In this document: positions 7,980 to 14,819 of the stretch, in pieces | Numbering within the stretch: the first letter of the stretch is position 1 | Layout of the letters: every line of letters begins with the position of its first letter | Origin: Lysobacterales bacterium | GTDB taxonomy: Bacteria > Pseudomonadota > Gammaproteobacteria > Xanthomonadales > SZUA-36 | NCBI GenBank assembly: GCA_021648045.1 | Contig: JAKITM010000053.1 | Span: 1-14,819, forward strand | Direction: 5' to 3' | DNA length: 14,819 nucleotides | Made by a program: the position numbers and the translations under genes | Notes under the pieces: model-generated | What the model was told of the DNA's origin: nothing | The model's input: only the letters and a program-made list of their open reading frames with translations | The model's database searches: none

Positions 7980-10873
7980 AAAATCTTAAGTTGGTGTTGA
8001 TTCTATTATTGTGCGGCTATATTAATGATGCAATTAGTGAGCCAATAGACGCACAGGTTTTATTAACAAGCCCGAAACACGGAATGGTGAAGCTATCACC
8101 AACGGGTGAGTTTATTACTGCCTATTATAAGAACGAAGGGAAACAATCACTAGATTTATTTGATCGGAAAACTAAAAAGCTTCTCTCAAGTATAGATGTT
8201 GATCATTTGCTGAAATTGGAAAATTATGTTTGGCTTAATCAAACACAAATTTATTTGACGATTCGCGAACTAGGCAAATCTAAGCCTGCAATAGGCAATT
8301 TAAATCCTGATAATAGCATCACAGTTGAGTTTTTCGAAGCGCAAGGTTTTTTGGTGAACCAATTGCCTTCACAACCAAATACAATATTATTCGCTAAAAG
8401 TCGATCTCGTAACGCGCCTTACTTTGATCTTTTTAAAATTGATATTAATGCGGCGGTTGAAGGCAAATTCGAGCACGCAATAAAAATCAATCATAATTCG
8501 AAAAAAATCACCAATTATATTTACGATGAAGTAACCCAGCGAATTTTAACTGCAGAATATGATGAGATAAATTCAAGAACGATTATAAAATATGTCTCTG
8601 TAAAGGGTGGAAAATGGAAGACGATATTCACTATAAATAAGAGCAATTACATTTTCACGCCAGTCAGTTTTTTGAATGATAGTACACTTGCAGTATTAAC
8701 CAATAATGGTAGCGATAAAGTATTACTTAGAAAATTTGATGTCATCAATAATGCATTTGGCGAGATTATTTTCCAGCACCCTAAATATGACTTAAGCTCT
8801 GCGGGTTATCTGCAAAATGGGGAATTACATAGTGTCGCTTATACTGAAGATGGACTGTTGAAAAAGAAATATTTTGTTAAGGCAGAAAGAGCACTAGATC
8901 TACTCCTCAATCGAACATTTGCTGTAGAGACTTTCTACATTGGCGGCAAGTCAGTGGACAGTAACTACTATATTTTGTTTACAGATTCATCTGATAATCC
9001 GGGTGAATATTTCATATATGATGTCAACAAGAAAAAAATCGAAAGGTTTTTACTGGTTTACCCAGAGCTAGAAGGCATAAGGTTTTACCCGTCCAAAGCC
9101 TTAAAAATAAAAACCAATAACACTCAAATAGAAGCATTTCTGACCTTGCCTAAGTCGCCAGATCACTCAACTTTGCTGGTGATGCCTCATGGCGGTCCAA
9201 TAGGCGTGCAGGAGAGCGATCAATTTAATAAACAAATCCAATACTTTGCAAGCCGAGGTTTTTCAGTTCTTCGGGTTAACTTTCACGGTTCTGGTGGGTT
9301 TGGTAAGGCTTTTTTGGAACGGGGTGTTGGCCAATTCGGGCGCTTAATTGAGGAAGATATCACGGCTGCGGTCAATCAAGTAAAGAGCGAGTATAAGTTC
9401 GACCATATGTGTTCTATAGGTTCAAGCTACGGGGGTTATTCTGCGGTCATGCTGGCTATTAAACACCCCGATGACTATGAATGTGTCATCGGTGCATATG
9501 GCGTTTATGATATTCCATTGATCTTTAATATATCAAACTATCGCTCTGGCGAAAGTCGGAAGGACTTGTTTGAAAAAGTAGTTGGGAAGTTTCATGATGA
9601 ATTTAATCAGATTTCACCAGTTTATATTTTTGATCAGCTCAAAGCGCCTATTTTATTAATTGCAAGCCATGACGACGATGTTGCTGATTTTGAACATACA
9701 AACAGATTTCAGTATGTGCTCGATTACTCAGGTCACCCGGTCGAAAAGCTGTACTATTACAAGTCAGGGCATGGTGCACATAGCTATTGGTCCGGTTATT
9801 GGCATCAATATGCTGTGGTTTATGACTTCCTAATACGTACTTTAGATTTAAATATCCCAGACAAAGACAAATTGAGTGAGGCATCCAAAAACGCCATCGG
9901 CAATGATTACGCAAGTATTGCTGATGGGTATTACTATGATAATAATACCGGCAAAGATATATTTAAAGCAGTTTCTTTTTACGAGAAAGCGGCTAAGCTT
10001 GACAATCCTAGAGCGTTTTATAACCTTGGTTTTTCCTATTATCACGGCACAGGCGCTGAAAAAGATTTAGAAAAATCAGTAGGATTTTACAAAAAAAGTG
10101 CTAGCTTGGGTTTTGCACCAGCCTATGCTGAGTTAGGGCGGATGTATATGGAGGGTGATCATTTAGAACAGGACTGGGCAAAAGCGCTACATAACCTTAA
10201 GGCTGCGATCAAAATAGACGATAGTTCTTTTAATAAAACTCGTCTAGGAAAATTCTACTGTCTAGCGCCCTCAGAGTATTTAGATATTGATAGCTGTATC
10301 GAGTTGCTGGATACTGCCAAACACAATAAAAACTTAAGCAAAGACTGGGGTAGTGCTAAAACATATTTGGATGAAATCCTTCCAATTATAGTGGCTGATG
10401 CAAATGTAGGAGCTGCTGAGTACAATGAAATTCTCGAGTTTGCTGTTAAAACCTATAGAGCTACAAAAGTTAAATTTAAAATTAAACATCTTAAATCAGG
10501 AACATTTCATTACCAAAGCAATATTACCAATAACAAACGATCAGAGCTTGAAACTGTTTCTGAAGAATCAACTGTTTTTATAAATGCTGCAGCAGAACGG
10601 TATTTTGGTATTAGGTTCAAAGTTAACCCGGAAGGCGTAGATATGATTGGTGACCGAGTAGTTGCAGCGGCACGATGGTTTATAACAAGCCTAGATGGTC
10701 ATCGGCAACTCTATAAAAGCATGATGTTGGCAGGGTCGCCGTCAAGTCAGTGGAATGTGATACTTGAGGTTAACGAGGAACTTCCCGTAGGGGACTGGAA
10801 ATTAGAAGTATATAGTCTAGATCAACAATTAGTTCACAAACAAGAATTCAAGTTAGTTAAATCGGTTGACTAA
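7976..10873 (+). CDS. Exported S9-family (prolyl oligopeptidase-like) hydrolase with Sel1-like repeats
   Basis: The 965-residue product has a signal peptide (cleavage likely after AIS, residue 21). Residues about 25-385 look like a degenerate S9 beta-propeller. Residues about 390-622 are the alpha/beta-hydrolase domain: oxyanion segment HGGP (405-408), NFHGSGGFG, nucleophile S484 in GSSYGGY, acid in the DDD at 566-568 (best alignment D567), and H599 in SGHGAH. The triad is therefore complete. The usual HG before the catalytic acid is replaced by AS. Residues 645-748 contain about three Sel1/TPR-like helical repeats (for example AFYNLGFSYYHGTG and AYAELGRMYMEG). Residues about 825-965 are a beta-rich C-terminal domain with PVGDWKLEVYS and a terminal QEFKLV strand, resembling DUF3859; that link is tentative. 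The family predicts periplasmic cleavage of peptides; the substrate is unknown. The start overlaps the upstream stop by ATGA. Composition is AT-rich (17 G/C in 8461-8520). Confidence 0.9.
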   Translation: MKNLKLVLILLLCGYINDAISEPIDAQVLLTSPKHGMVKLSPTGEFITAYYKNEGKQSLDLFDRKTKKLLSSIDVDHLLKLENYVWLNQTQIYLTIRELGKSKPAIGNLNPDNSITVEFFEAQGFLVNQLPSQPNTILFAKSRSRNAPYFDLFKIDINAAVEGKFEHAIKINHNSKKITNYIYDEVTQRILTAEYDEINSRTIIKYVSVKGGKWKTIFTINKSNYIFTPVSFLNDSTLAVLTNNGSDKVLLRKFDVINNAFGEIIFQHPKYDLSSAGYLQNGELHSVAYTEDGLLKKKYFVKAERALDLLLNRTFAVETFYIGGKSVDSNYYILFTDSSDNPGEYFIYDVNKKKIERFLLVYPELEGIRFYPSKALKIKTNNTQIEAFLTLPKSPDHSTLLVMPHGGPIGVQESDQFNKQIQYFASRGFSVLRVNFHGSGGFGKAFLERGVGQFGRLIEEDITAAVNQVKSEYKFDHMCSIGSSYGGYSAVMLAIKHPDDYECVIGAYGVYDIPLIFNISNYRSGESRKDLFEKVVGKFHDEFNQISPVYIFDQLKAPILLIASHDDDVADFEHTNRFQYVLDYSGHPVEKLYYYKSGHGAHSYWSGYWHQYAVVYDFLIRTLDLNIPDKDKLSEASKNAIGNDYASIADGYYYDNNTGKDIFKAVSFYEKAAKLDNPRAFYNLGFSYYHGTGAEKDLEKSVGFYKKSASLGFAPAYAELGRMYMEGDHLEQDWAKALHNLKAAIKIDDSSFNKTRLGKFYCLAPSEYLDIDSCIELLDTAKHNKNLSKDWGSAKTYLDEILPIIVADANVGAAEYNEILEFAVKTYRATKVKFKIKHLKSGTFHYQSNITNNKRSELETVSEESTVFINAAAERYFGIRFKVNPEGVDMIGDRVVAAARWFITSLDGHRQLYKSMMLAGSPSSQWNVILEVNEELPVGDWKLEVYSLDQQLVHKQEFKLVKSVD

Positions 10874-10961
10874 ATATTAAGTTATTTAAGAGCGAAGATT
10901 TCCGCAACTACAATTTTTTTAAGATAAAATATGGTTTTAATTATTGGGAATCTGTCGTGCA

Positions 10962-10978
10962 TATACCGGATCGGTATA
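10962..10978. repeat. Perfect 7-base inverted repeat
   Basis: TATACCG (10962-10968) and CGGTATA (10972-10978) are exact reverse complements around GAT. The short, perfect symmetry could be a regulator site or a small hairpin in the cassette transcript. No T-run follows directly. Confidence 0.4.
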
Positions 10979-10981
10979 GTG

Positions 10982-11005
10982 AACGATAGATATCGTTTTT
11001 CTTTT
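10982..11005 (+). terminator. Weak intrinsic terminator after the S9 gene
   Basis: AACGAT (10982-10987) pairs with ATCGTT (10992-10997) around AGAT. It is followed by a T-rich tail (TTTCTTTTC). The stem has only two G/C pairs, so it may work inefficiently or together with the adjacent 10962-10978 hairpin. It lies 109 bases after the stop at 10873 and would end the two-gene transcript. Confidence 0.42.
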
Positions 11006-11024
11006 CATTTTGTATCCGGCTGAG

Positions 11025-11054
11025 TTAACGAGTCGATAACAAGCTTATTATACT
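11025..11054 (+). promoter_or_regulatory. Candidate sigma-70 promoter, distal, upstream of rimP
   Basis: TTAACG (11025-11030, 4 of 6) and TATACT (11049-11054, 5 of 6) are separated by 18 bases. A transcript from here would start about 11061, just before the hairpin at 11066-11086, and run through the whole rimP leader. Confidence 0.28.
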
Positions 11055-11065
11055 CATTGATATTT

Positions 11066-11086
11066 ATCGCCCGCCAATGGGGCGAT
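11066..11086 (+). other. GC-rich hairpin in the rimP upstream region
   Basis: ATCGCCC (11066-11072) pairs perfectly with GGGCGAT (11080-11086) around a 7-base loop. The nearest T-run (11096-11100) is 9 bases away, so it is not a standard terminator. It would sit at the 5' end of RNA made from the distal promoter. Confidence 0.4.
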
Positions 11087-11111
11087 TGGTAAGCCTTTTT
11101 ATGGTCTTCAC

Positions 11112-11169
11112 CTATCCCGAAAGAGCATGCCGAAAAGAGGTTGTTTGAGAGTGGAACAAAGAGGGATAG
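11112..11169. repeat. 7-base inverted repeat, long spacer
   Basis: CTATCCC (11112-11118) and GGGATAG (11163-11169) are reverse complements 44 bases apart. They may close a larger fold in the upstream RNA, or may be chance. Confidence 0.2.
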
Positions 11170-11202
11170 CTTCTTCTGGTTAAAAAATACACTAGGAAAC
11201 CT

Positions 11203-11232
11203 TTGCGAACTGCGGTATATATCGACTATAAT
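11203..11232 (+). promoter_or_regulatory. Proximal promoter of the rimP-nusA-infB operon
   Basis: A perfect -10 box TATAAT (11227-11232) has TTGCGA (11203-11208, 4 of 6) 18 bases upstream. Transcription would begin near 11239. This is the best promoter in the window and gives a leader of about 245 bases before the rimP ATG. Confidence 0.6.
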
Positions 11233-11238
11233 GTGTCG

Positions 11239-11429
11239 GTTAATTTGAATGTTTCAGTGGCTTGATAGTGCTGAGCGTGTTCTTGGTAGGATACTCATGA
11301 GCGACTTGAAATGATTTAAGCGATTCCTTCATGTCCTCAGCGTGCAAACGCTGGAGTGTTTGGTTGATTGCCTCTGGTTATTAAAATCGGGTGGTCAATA
11401 GAAATCAGGGGCAGTTTGCCCTTTTTTTT
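11239..11429 (+). ncRNA. Structured rimP leader RNA ending in an attenuator
   Basis: This is the stretch from the predicted start of transcription to the T-run. It folds by eye into separate hairpins. One is an imperfect stem at 11296-11333: CATGAG with TTCATG, and CTTGAA with TTTAAG around an ATGA loop. A second at 11336-11356 has CAGCGT and ACGCTG capped by a GCAA (GNRA) tetraloop. A weaker pairing joins 11367-11372 with 11393-11399. The terminator hairpin ends the element. GCTGAG at 11270-11275 can also pair with CTCAGC at 11336-11341, which would break the tetraloop hairpin, so an alternative fold exists. A rimP leader with a terminal intrinsic terminator is a known predicted attenuator in gammaproteobacteria. 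Membership is inferred from position and layout, not from an alignment. Confidence 0.6.
11407..11429 (+). terminator. Intrinsic terminator / attenuator ahead of rimP
   Basis: GGGCA (11409-11413) pairs with TGCCC (11417-11421) around a 3-base loop; A-T and G-T pairs extend it outward. Eight T residues follow (11422-11429). It lies 54 bases before the rimP ATG with no gene ending just upstream, so it probably works as a read-through-controlled attenuator. NusA acts at such terminators, and NusA-dependent autoregulation of its operon is established in Bacillus subtilis. Confidence 0.72.
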
Positions 11430-11483
11430 GTGCCTGTAGATCATATAAAGCTGATATGAGCTTGGGTTGGAGTTTTATAGAAT

Positions 11484-11969
11484 ATGTCGAATTCACGCCT
11501 GAATGATTTATTAGGCCCGTTGGTTGAAGAGCTTGGCTATGAGTTTGTCGGTCTGGAAATGACATCTGAGCCGGGCAATCGAATATTGCGGGTATATATA
11601 GATACCCAGAGCGAAGCTGGACTGGTAATTAATGATATTGCCAAAGTTAGTCGGGAATTAGCTGCCATTTTGGATGTGGAAGACCCTATCAGCGGCAAGT
11701 ATCGCTTGGAGGTTTCTTCACCTGGACTGGATAGGCCGTTGTTTAATCCGGCACAGTTTAAAGCGGTAATCGGTGAGAAAGTTCGCCTTTCACTGTATGG
11801 CCCAGTTGCCGGGCGGCGCAAGTATGTCGCAGACTTACTGGCAGCCGATGATGGCGGCATAGAGGTATTGTACAAAACCAATACCGTTGCGATAGCGTAT
11901 ACCGATATTGCAAAAGCTCGAATAGAGCCTGATTTTGAAAAAATTATGCGTGAGGCTGGTTCACATTAA
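11484..11969 (+). CDS. rimP: Ribosome maturation factor RimP
   Basis: RimP assists assembly of the 30S ribosomal subunit in the cytoplasm. The 161-residue product is slightly longer than the usual 150 or so. The N-terminal domain spans about 1-82, with VEELGYEFVGLE near the start and the family signature YRLEVSSPGLDRPL at 73-86. The SH3-like C-terminal domain follows (about 87-150). GGAG at 11469-11472 is the ribosome site for the ATG at 11484, 11 bases away. It is the first gene of the operon, 62 bases before nusA, and lies behind the attenuated leader. Confidence 0.97.
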   Translation: MSNSRLNDLLGPLVEELGYEFVGLEMTSEPGNRILRVYIDTQSEAGLVINDIAKVSRELAAILDVEDPISGKYRLEVSSPGLDRPLFNPAQFKAVIGEKVRLSLYGPVAGRRKYVADLLAADDGGIEVLYKTNTVAIAYTDIAKARIEPDFEKIMREAGSH

Positions 11970-12031
11970 TCAGTTTCAACCTGAAGATAAATTAAGCACA
12001 ACTGAAAACACCGAGTACGGAGTATCGGAAA

Positions 12032-13525
12032 ATGTCTAAAGAAATACTATTAGTTGCAGATGCAGCGGCCAATGAAAAAGGCCTGAGCAAAGAAATTATA
12101 TTTGATGCTGTTGAAATGGCTCTCGCTGCTGCGACCCAAAAACGCCATAAAGAAGATATCGAGGCACGGGTTGCTATCGATCGCACCACCGGTGACTATG
12201 AGACTTTCCGTCGCTGGGAAGTGATGGAAGATGATGACGAACTAGAATTTCCAGAGCGTCAAATTCGACTGACTGAAGCTCACGAGTATGATCCTGAAAT
12301 GGAAGTTGGCGGACATCTGGAAGAAGCCATTGATTCAGTGGAATTCGGGCGTATTGCAGCACAAGCAGCCAAGCAGGTTATCGTGCAACGCATGCGTGAA
12401 GCCGAACGGGCACAAGTTGTTGAGCTATTCGAGAAGCGCTTAGGTGATTTGGTTAACGGTATTGTTAAGCGGGTAGAACGCGGTAGCGTGTTTCTAGATT
12501 TGGGCGGCAATGCTGAAGCCTATATTCCCAGTCGGCATATGGTTCCCGGCGAATCTGTCCGTCCCGGTGACCGCCTGCGCGGCCATCTGTTTGAAATCAA
12601 AAGTGAAGTCCGTGGCCCACAGCTGTTTGTCAGCCGGGTTAATAAAGAATTTTTGATTAAATTGTTTGAACTGGAAGTTCCCGAAATAGACCAGGAACTG
12701 ATTTCAATCATGGGTGCATCCCGTGATCCGGGCCGTCGCGCCAAAATTGCAGTGCGTGCCGAAGATAAACGCACCGACCCCATCGGTGCCTGTGTTGGCA
12801 TGCGTGGTTCGCGAGTACAGGCAGTTTCCAACGAATTGGCGGGCGAACGCATTGATATTATCCTTTGGGACGATAACCCGGCACAGTTTGTAATTAACGC
12901 TATGGCACCGGCTGAAGTCGCTTCAATTATTGTTGATGAGGATAATCATGTTATCCAGATCGCGGTTGAAGAAGAAAATTTACCACAGGCAATTGGTCGT
13001 GGTGGACAGAACATCCGTTTGGCTTCTGAGCTGACCGGCTGGAAACTGAATGTAATGACCCTTGAAGAAGCTGAAGAAAAGGGTGCTGAGGAAGCTAAAG
13101 AAACCTTACAGATTTTTGTCGATAAATTGGATGTGGACGAAGATGTGGCGATGATTCTGGTTCAGGAAGGCTTCACCAATATTGAAGAAATAGCCTATGT
13201 GCCGGAATCTGAAATGCTTGCCATTGAAGAGTTCGATGAGGATATCGTTAGTGAACTTCGAGGGCGCGCACGCGATGCCTTGTTGACCCAGTTGATTTCT
13301 CAGGAAGAAGACTTGGAAGACAATCAACCAGCGGAAGATTTACTGCAACTGGAAGGCATGACCAAGGGTATCGCTTTCCGCCTAGCAGCAATTGGCATTA
13401 TTACCCAGGAAGATTTGGCAGAGTGCGCCACAGACGAACTGGATGAAGTTCCAGAATTAGATGAAGAGACCGCCGCGGCCTTGATTATGAAAGCCCGTGC
13501 ACCATGGTTTGAAAACGAGGATTGA
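12032..13525 (+). CDS. nusA: Transcription termination/antitermination factor NusA
   Basis: NusA binds RNA polymerase and modulates pausing, intrinsic termination and antitermination. The 497 residues match the usual length of gammaproteobacterial NusA (495 in E. coli). Domains in order are the polymerase-binding N-terminal domain (about 1-125), S1 (about 137-201, with GIVKRVERGSVFLDLGGNAEAYIP), KH1 (GACVGMRGSRVQAV at 252-265), KH2 (AIGRGGQNIRLASEL at 320-334) and two acidic repeats (about 365-420 and 437-490). The presence of both acidic repeats supports a proteobacterial origin. The start follows GGAG near 12020. infB begins 38 bases after the stop. Confidence 0.98.
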   Translation: MSKEILLVADAAANEKGLSKEIIFDAVEMALAAATQKRHKEDIEARVAIDRTTGDYETFRRWEVMEDDDELEFPERQIRLTEAHEYDPEMEVGGHLEEAIDSVEFGRIAAQAAKQVIVQRMREAERAQVVELFEKRLGDLVNGIVKRVERGSVFLDLGGNAEAYIPSRHMVPGESVRPGDRLRGHLFEIKSEVRGPQLFVSRVNKEFLIKLFELEVPEIDQELISIMGASRDPGRRAKIAVRAEDKRTDPIGACVGMRGSRVQAVSNELAGERIDIILWDDNPAQFVINAMAPAEVASIIVDEDNHVIQIAVEEENLPQAIGRGGQNIRLASELTGWKLNVMTLEEAEEKGAEEAKETLQIFVDKLDVDEDVAMILVQEGFTNIEEIAYVPESEMLAIEEFDEDIVSELRGRARDALLTQLISQEEDLEDNQPAEDLLQLEGMTKGIAFRLAAIGIITQEDLAECATDELDEVPELDEETAAALIMKARAPWFENED

Positions 13526-13563
13526 TTCAGTATTTCTGAATTAACGGTCGGGAGAACAAAAAA

Positions 13564-14819
13564 ATGTCACAAATTACAGTAGCTCAACTAGCCGAAGTGC
13601 TGGGCGTGAGCGTGGACAAACTGCTAGAACAGTTCAAAGAAGCCGGAATTGAGGCCGAAGGTGCTGAGTCTGCAGTGTCAAATGAGAGTAAACGCACACT
13701 GTTAACCTGGTTGCGCTCATCTCACGGCAAGCAAGAACGGGAAGTAAAAGCTCCAAGCAAGGTTACCCTCAAGCGGAAGTCTTTCTCGGAATTAAAAGTT
13801 TCCGGCAGCGGCCCCCGCGCCAGTGCGCGCACGGTGAATGTTGAAGTTCGTAAAAAGCGCACTTATGTGAAGCGTGCTGATGTTGAAGCAGCCCAAGAAA
13901 ACAATTCCGAACGCGAAGCAGCGCAAAAAGCGCTAGATGAATCGCGTTTACGGCGGGAGACTCAGGAGCAAGAAATTCGCGCTGCTGATGAAGCGAAAGC
14001 GGCAGCCAAGCAGGCAGAGCAAGATATTTTAGATGCTGCTAAAAAATCCGAACAAGATGCGATAGATGCAGAAGCTTCTGTAAAACAATCGGCAGAAGAG
14101 GAAGTTGAAGCTAAAGTTCGTGCTGAAGTCGATGCTAAGAAACAGGAAGAAGCCGATAAAGTTTCTGCCGAAGAACGCCGACATAAAGATGCGCGCGAAA
14201 ACCGCGAAAAAGAAGAAAGAAGGCGTGCACTTAAAGGCGAAAAAGCGCCAGGTGGCAAGCAAACTAAAACCACTTACGGGCGCAAACAGATTCATGTTGC
14301 AAGAGGTGCATCTGCTCGGAAAAAACCTCATTCTGCACGTCGCCCAGCGGCTGCGGCATCAGGTGAGCATGCTTTTGTTCAGCCAACCGAAGAGATTATT
14401 TACGATGTAGCTATTCCGGAATCCATTACGGTTTCAGATCTAGCCAAAGAGATGGCGGTTAAGGCAACTGAGGTCATTAAAGTGCTAATGGGAATGGGCG
14501 CCATGGTAACCATTAACCAATCTCTAGACCAGGATACTGCAACCCTAGTAGTGGAGGAAATGGGTCATAATGCCCATCCGCTTGAAGCCCAGAATGATGA
14601 AAAAGGTGTGCTTGGTGAGGATATAGAAGCGATTGGTGAAGAAGTTATTCGCCCGCCCGTAGTAACCATTATGGGTCATGTTGACCACGGTAAAACATCG
14701 CTGCTGGATTATATTCGCAAAACGCATGTGACTGAGGGCGAGGCTGGTGGTATTACCCAGCATATTGGTGCTTATCATGTAACTACCGATAATGGCCAAA
14801 TTACTTTTCTTGATACTCC
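13564..14819 (+). CDS. infB: Translation initiation factor IF-2, N-terminal part (3' end outside window)
   Basis: IF-2 is the GTPase that places initiator tRNA on the ribosome. The reading frame is open to the window end: 418 complete codons of a protein normally near 900 residues. The start MSQITVAQLAEVLGVSVDKLLEQF is the IF2 N1 subdomain. A long charged, Ala/Glu/Lys-rich linker (about 95-225) with coiled-coil character follows. The second IF2_N domain begins at about 288 (ITVSDLAKEMAVKATEVIKVLM). The G domain then opens with G1 GHVDHGKT (371-378) and the switch region AGGITQHIGAY. The window stops at DTP of the G3 motif. GGGAG at about 13550-13554 is the ribosome site. Expression is probably shared with rimP and nusA. 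Confidence 0.98.
   Translation, partial: MSQITVAQLAEVLGVSVDKLLEQFKEAGIEAEGAESAVSNESKRTLLTWLRSSHGKQEREVKAPSKVTLKRKSFSELKVSGSGPRASARTVNVEVRKKRTYVKRADVEAAQENNSEREAAQKALDESRLRRETQEQEIRAADEAKAAAKQAEQDILDAAKKSEQDAIDAEASVKQSAEEEVEAKVRAEVDAKKQEEADKVSAEERRHKDARENREKEERRRALKGEKAPGGKQTKTTYGRKQIHVARGASARKKPHSARRPAAAASGEHAFVQPTEEIIYDVAIPESITVSDLAKEMAVKATEVIKVLMGMGAMVTINQSLDQDTATLVVEEMGHNAHPLEAQNDEKGVLGEDIEAIGEEVIRPPVVTIMGHVDHGKTSLLDYIRKTHVTEGEAGGITQHIGAYHVTTDNGQITFLDT

Noticed and set aside
7976..8038. Lipoprotein signal at C13 of the S9 protein
   Set aside because: The residues before the cysteine are LLL; a lipobox needs a small residue (G, A or S) at -1. A normal signal peptidase I site after residue 21 fits better.
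10931..11023. 30-codon open frame on the + strand
   Set aside because: No ribosome site, no recognisable sequence, and it spans the dyad and terminator hairpin.
11537..11881. 114-codon minus-strand open frame within rimP
   Set aside because: It lies wholly inside a clear rimP gene, has no ribosome site or family resemblance, and is a shadow frame.
13962..14410. Open frames on both strands opposite the infB linker
   Set aside because: The Ala/Glu/Lys-rich linker produces repetitive low-complexity shadows; the infB frame is continuous and recognisable.
1..14819. CRISPR array, insertion sequence or prophage
   Set aside because: No regularly spaced repeats, transposase, integrase or phage genes were seen on either strand.

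Overview
The window is chromosomal DNA from a gammaproteobacterium. The RecC, RecB, RecD, RimP, NusA and IF2 proteins all read as gammaproteobacterial, and recC-recB-recD lie together without the ptrA gene that separates recC from recB in Escherichia coli. Base composition is moderate in the housekeeping genes and lower in the middle. I cannot name a genus; a marine or aquatic lineage is only a guess. Every gene found is on the + strand.

Positions 1-7192 hold the recombination locus: the C-terminal half of recC (cut by the window start), complete recB and complete recD. The genes are nearly gapless. recC and recB share one base (TAATG), and recD starts 4 bases after the recB stop. Together they encode the RecBCD helicase-nuclease, which resects double-strand breaks and degrades linear foreign DNA. 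The RecB and RecD helicase motifs and the RecB nuclease residues are intact.

Positions 7193-7415 are a short intergenic region with inverted repeats. Positions 7416-10873 are a two-gene, AT-richer cassette with a 4-base ATGA overlap. The first gene encodes a small exported protein of unknown function. The second encodes a 965-residue exported protein with an S9 (prolyl-oligopeptidase-like) propeller and hydrolase, then Sel1-like repeats, then a C-terminal beta domain. This is the accessory and least understood part of the window. Its placement suggests insertion beside housekeeping genes.

Positions 10874-11483 are about 610 bases without a supported gene. They hold several hairpins, two promoter candidates and a structured leader RNA of about 190 bases. 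The leader ends in an intrinsic-terminator-like hairpin just before rimP and matches the layout of the known gammaproteobacterial rimP leader. I found no tRNA gene here, whereas E. coli has metY upstream of rimP.

Positions 11484-14819 are the start of the transcription/translation operon rimP-nusA-infB, with infB cut by the window end inside its GTPase domain. The attenuator ahead of rimP probably lets NusA tune its own operon.
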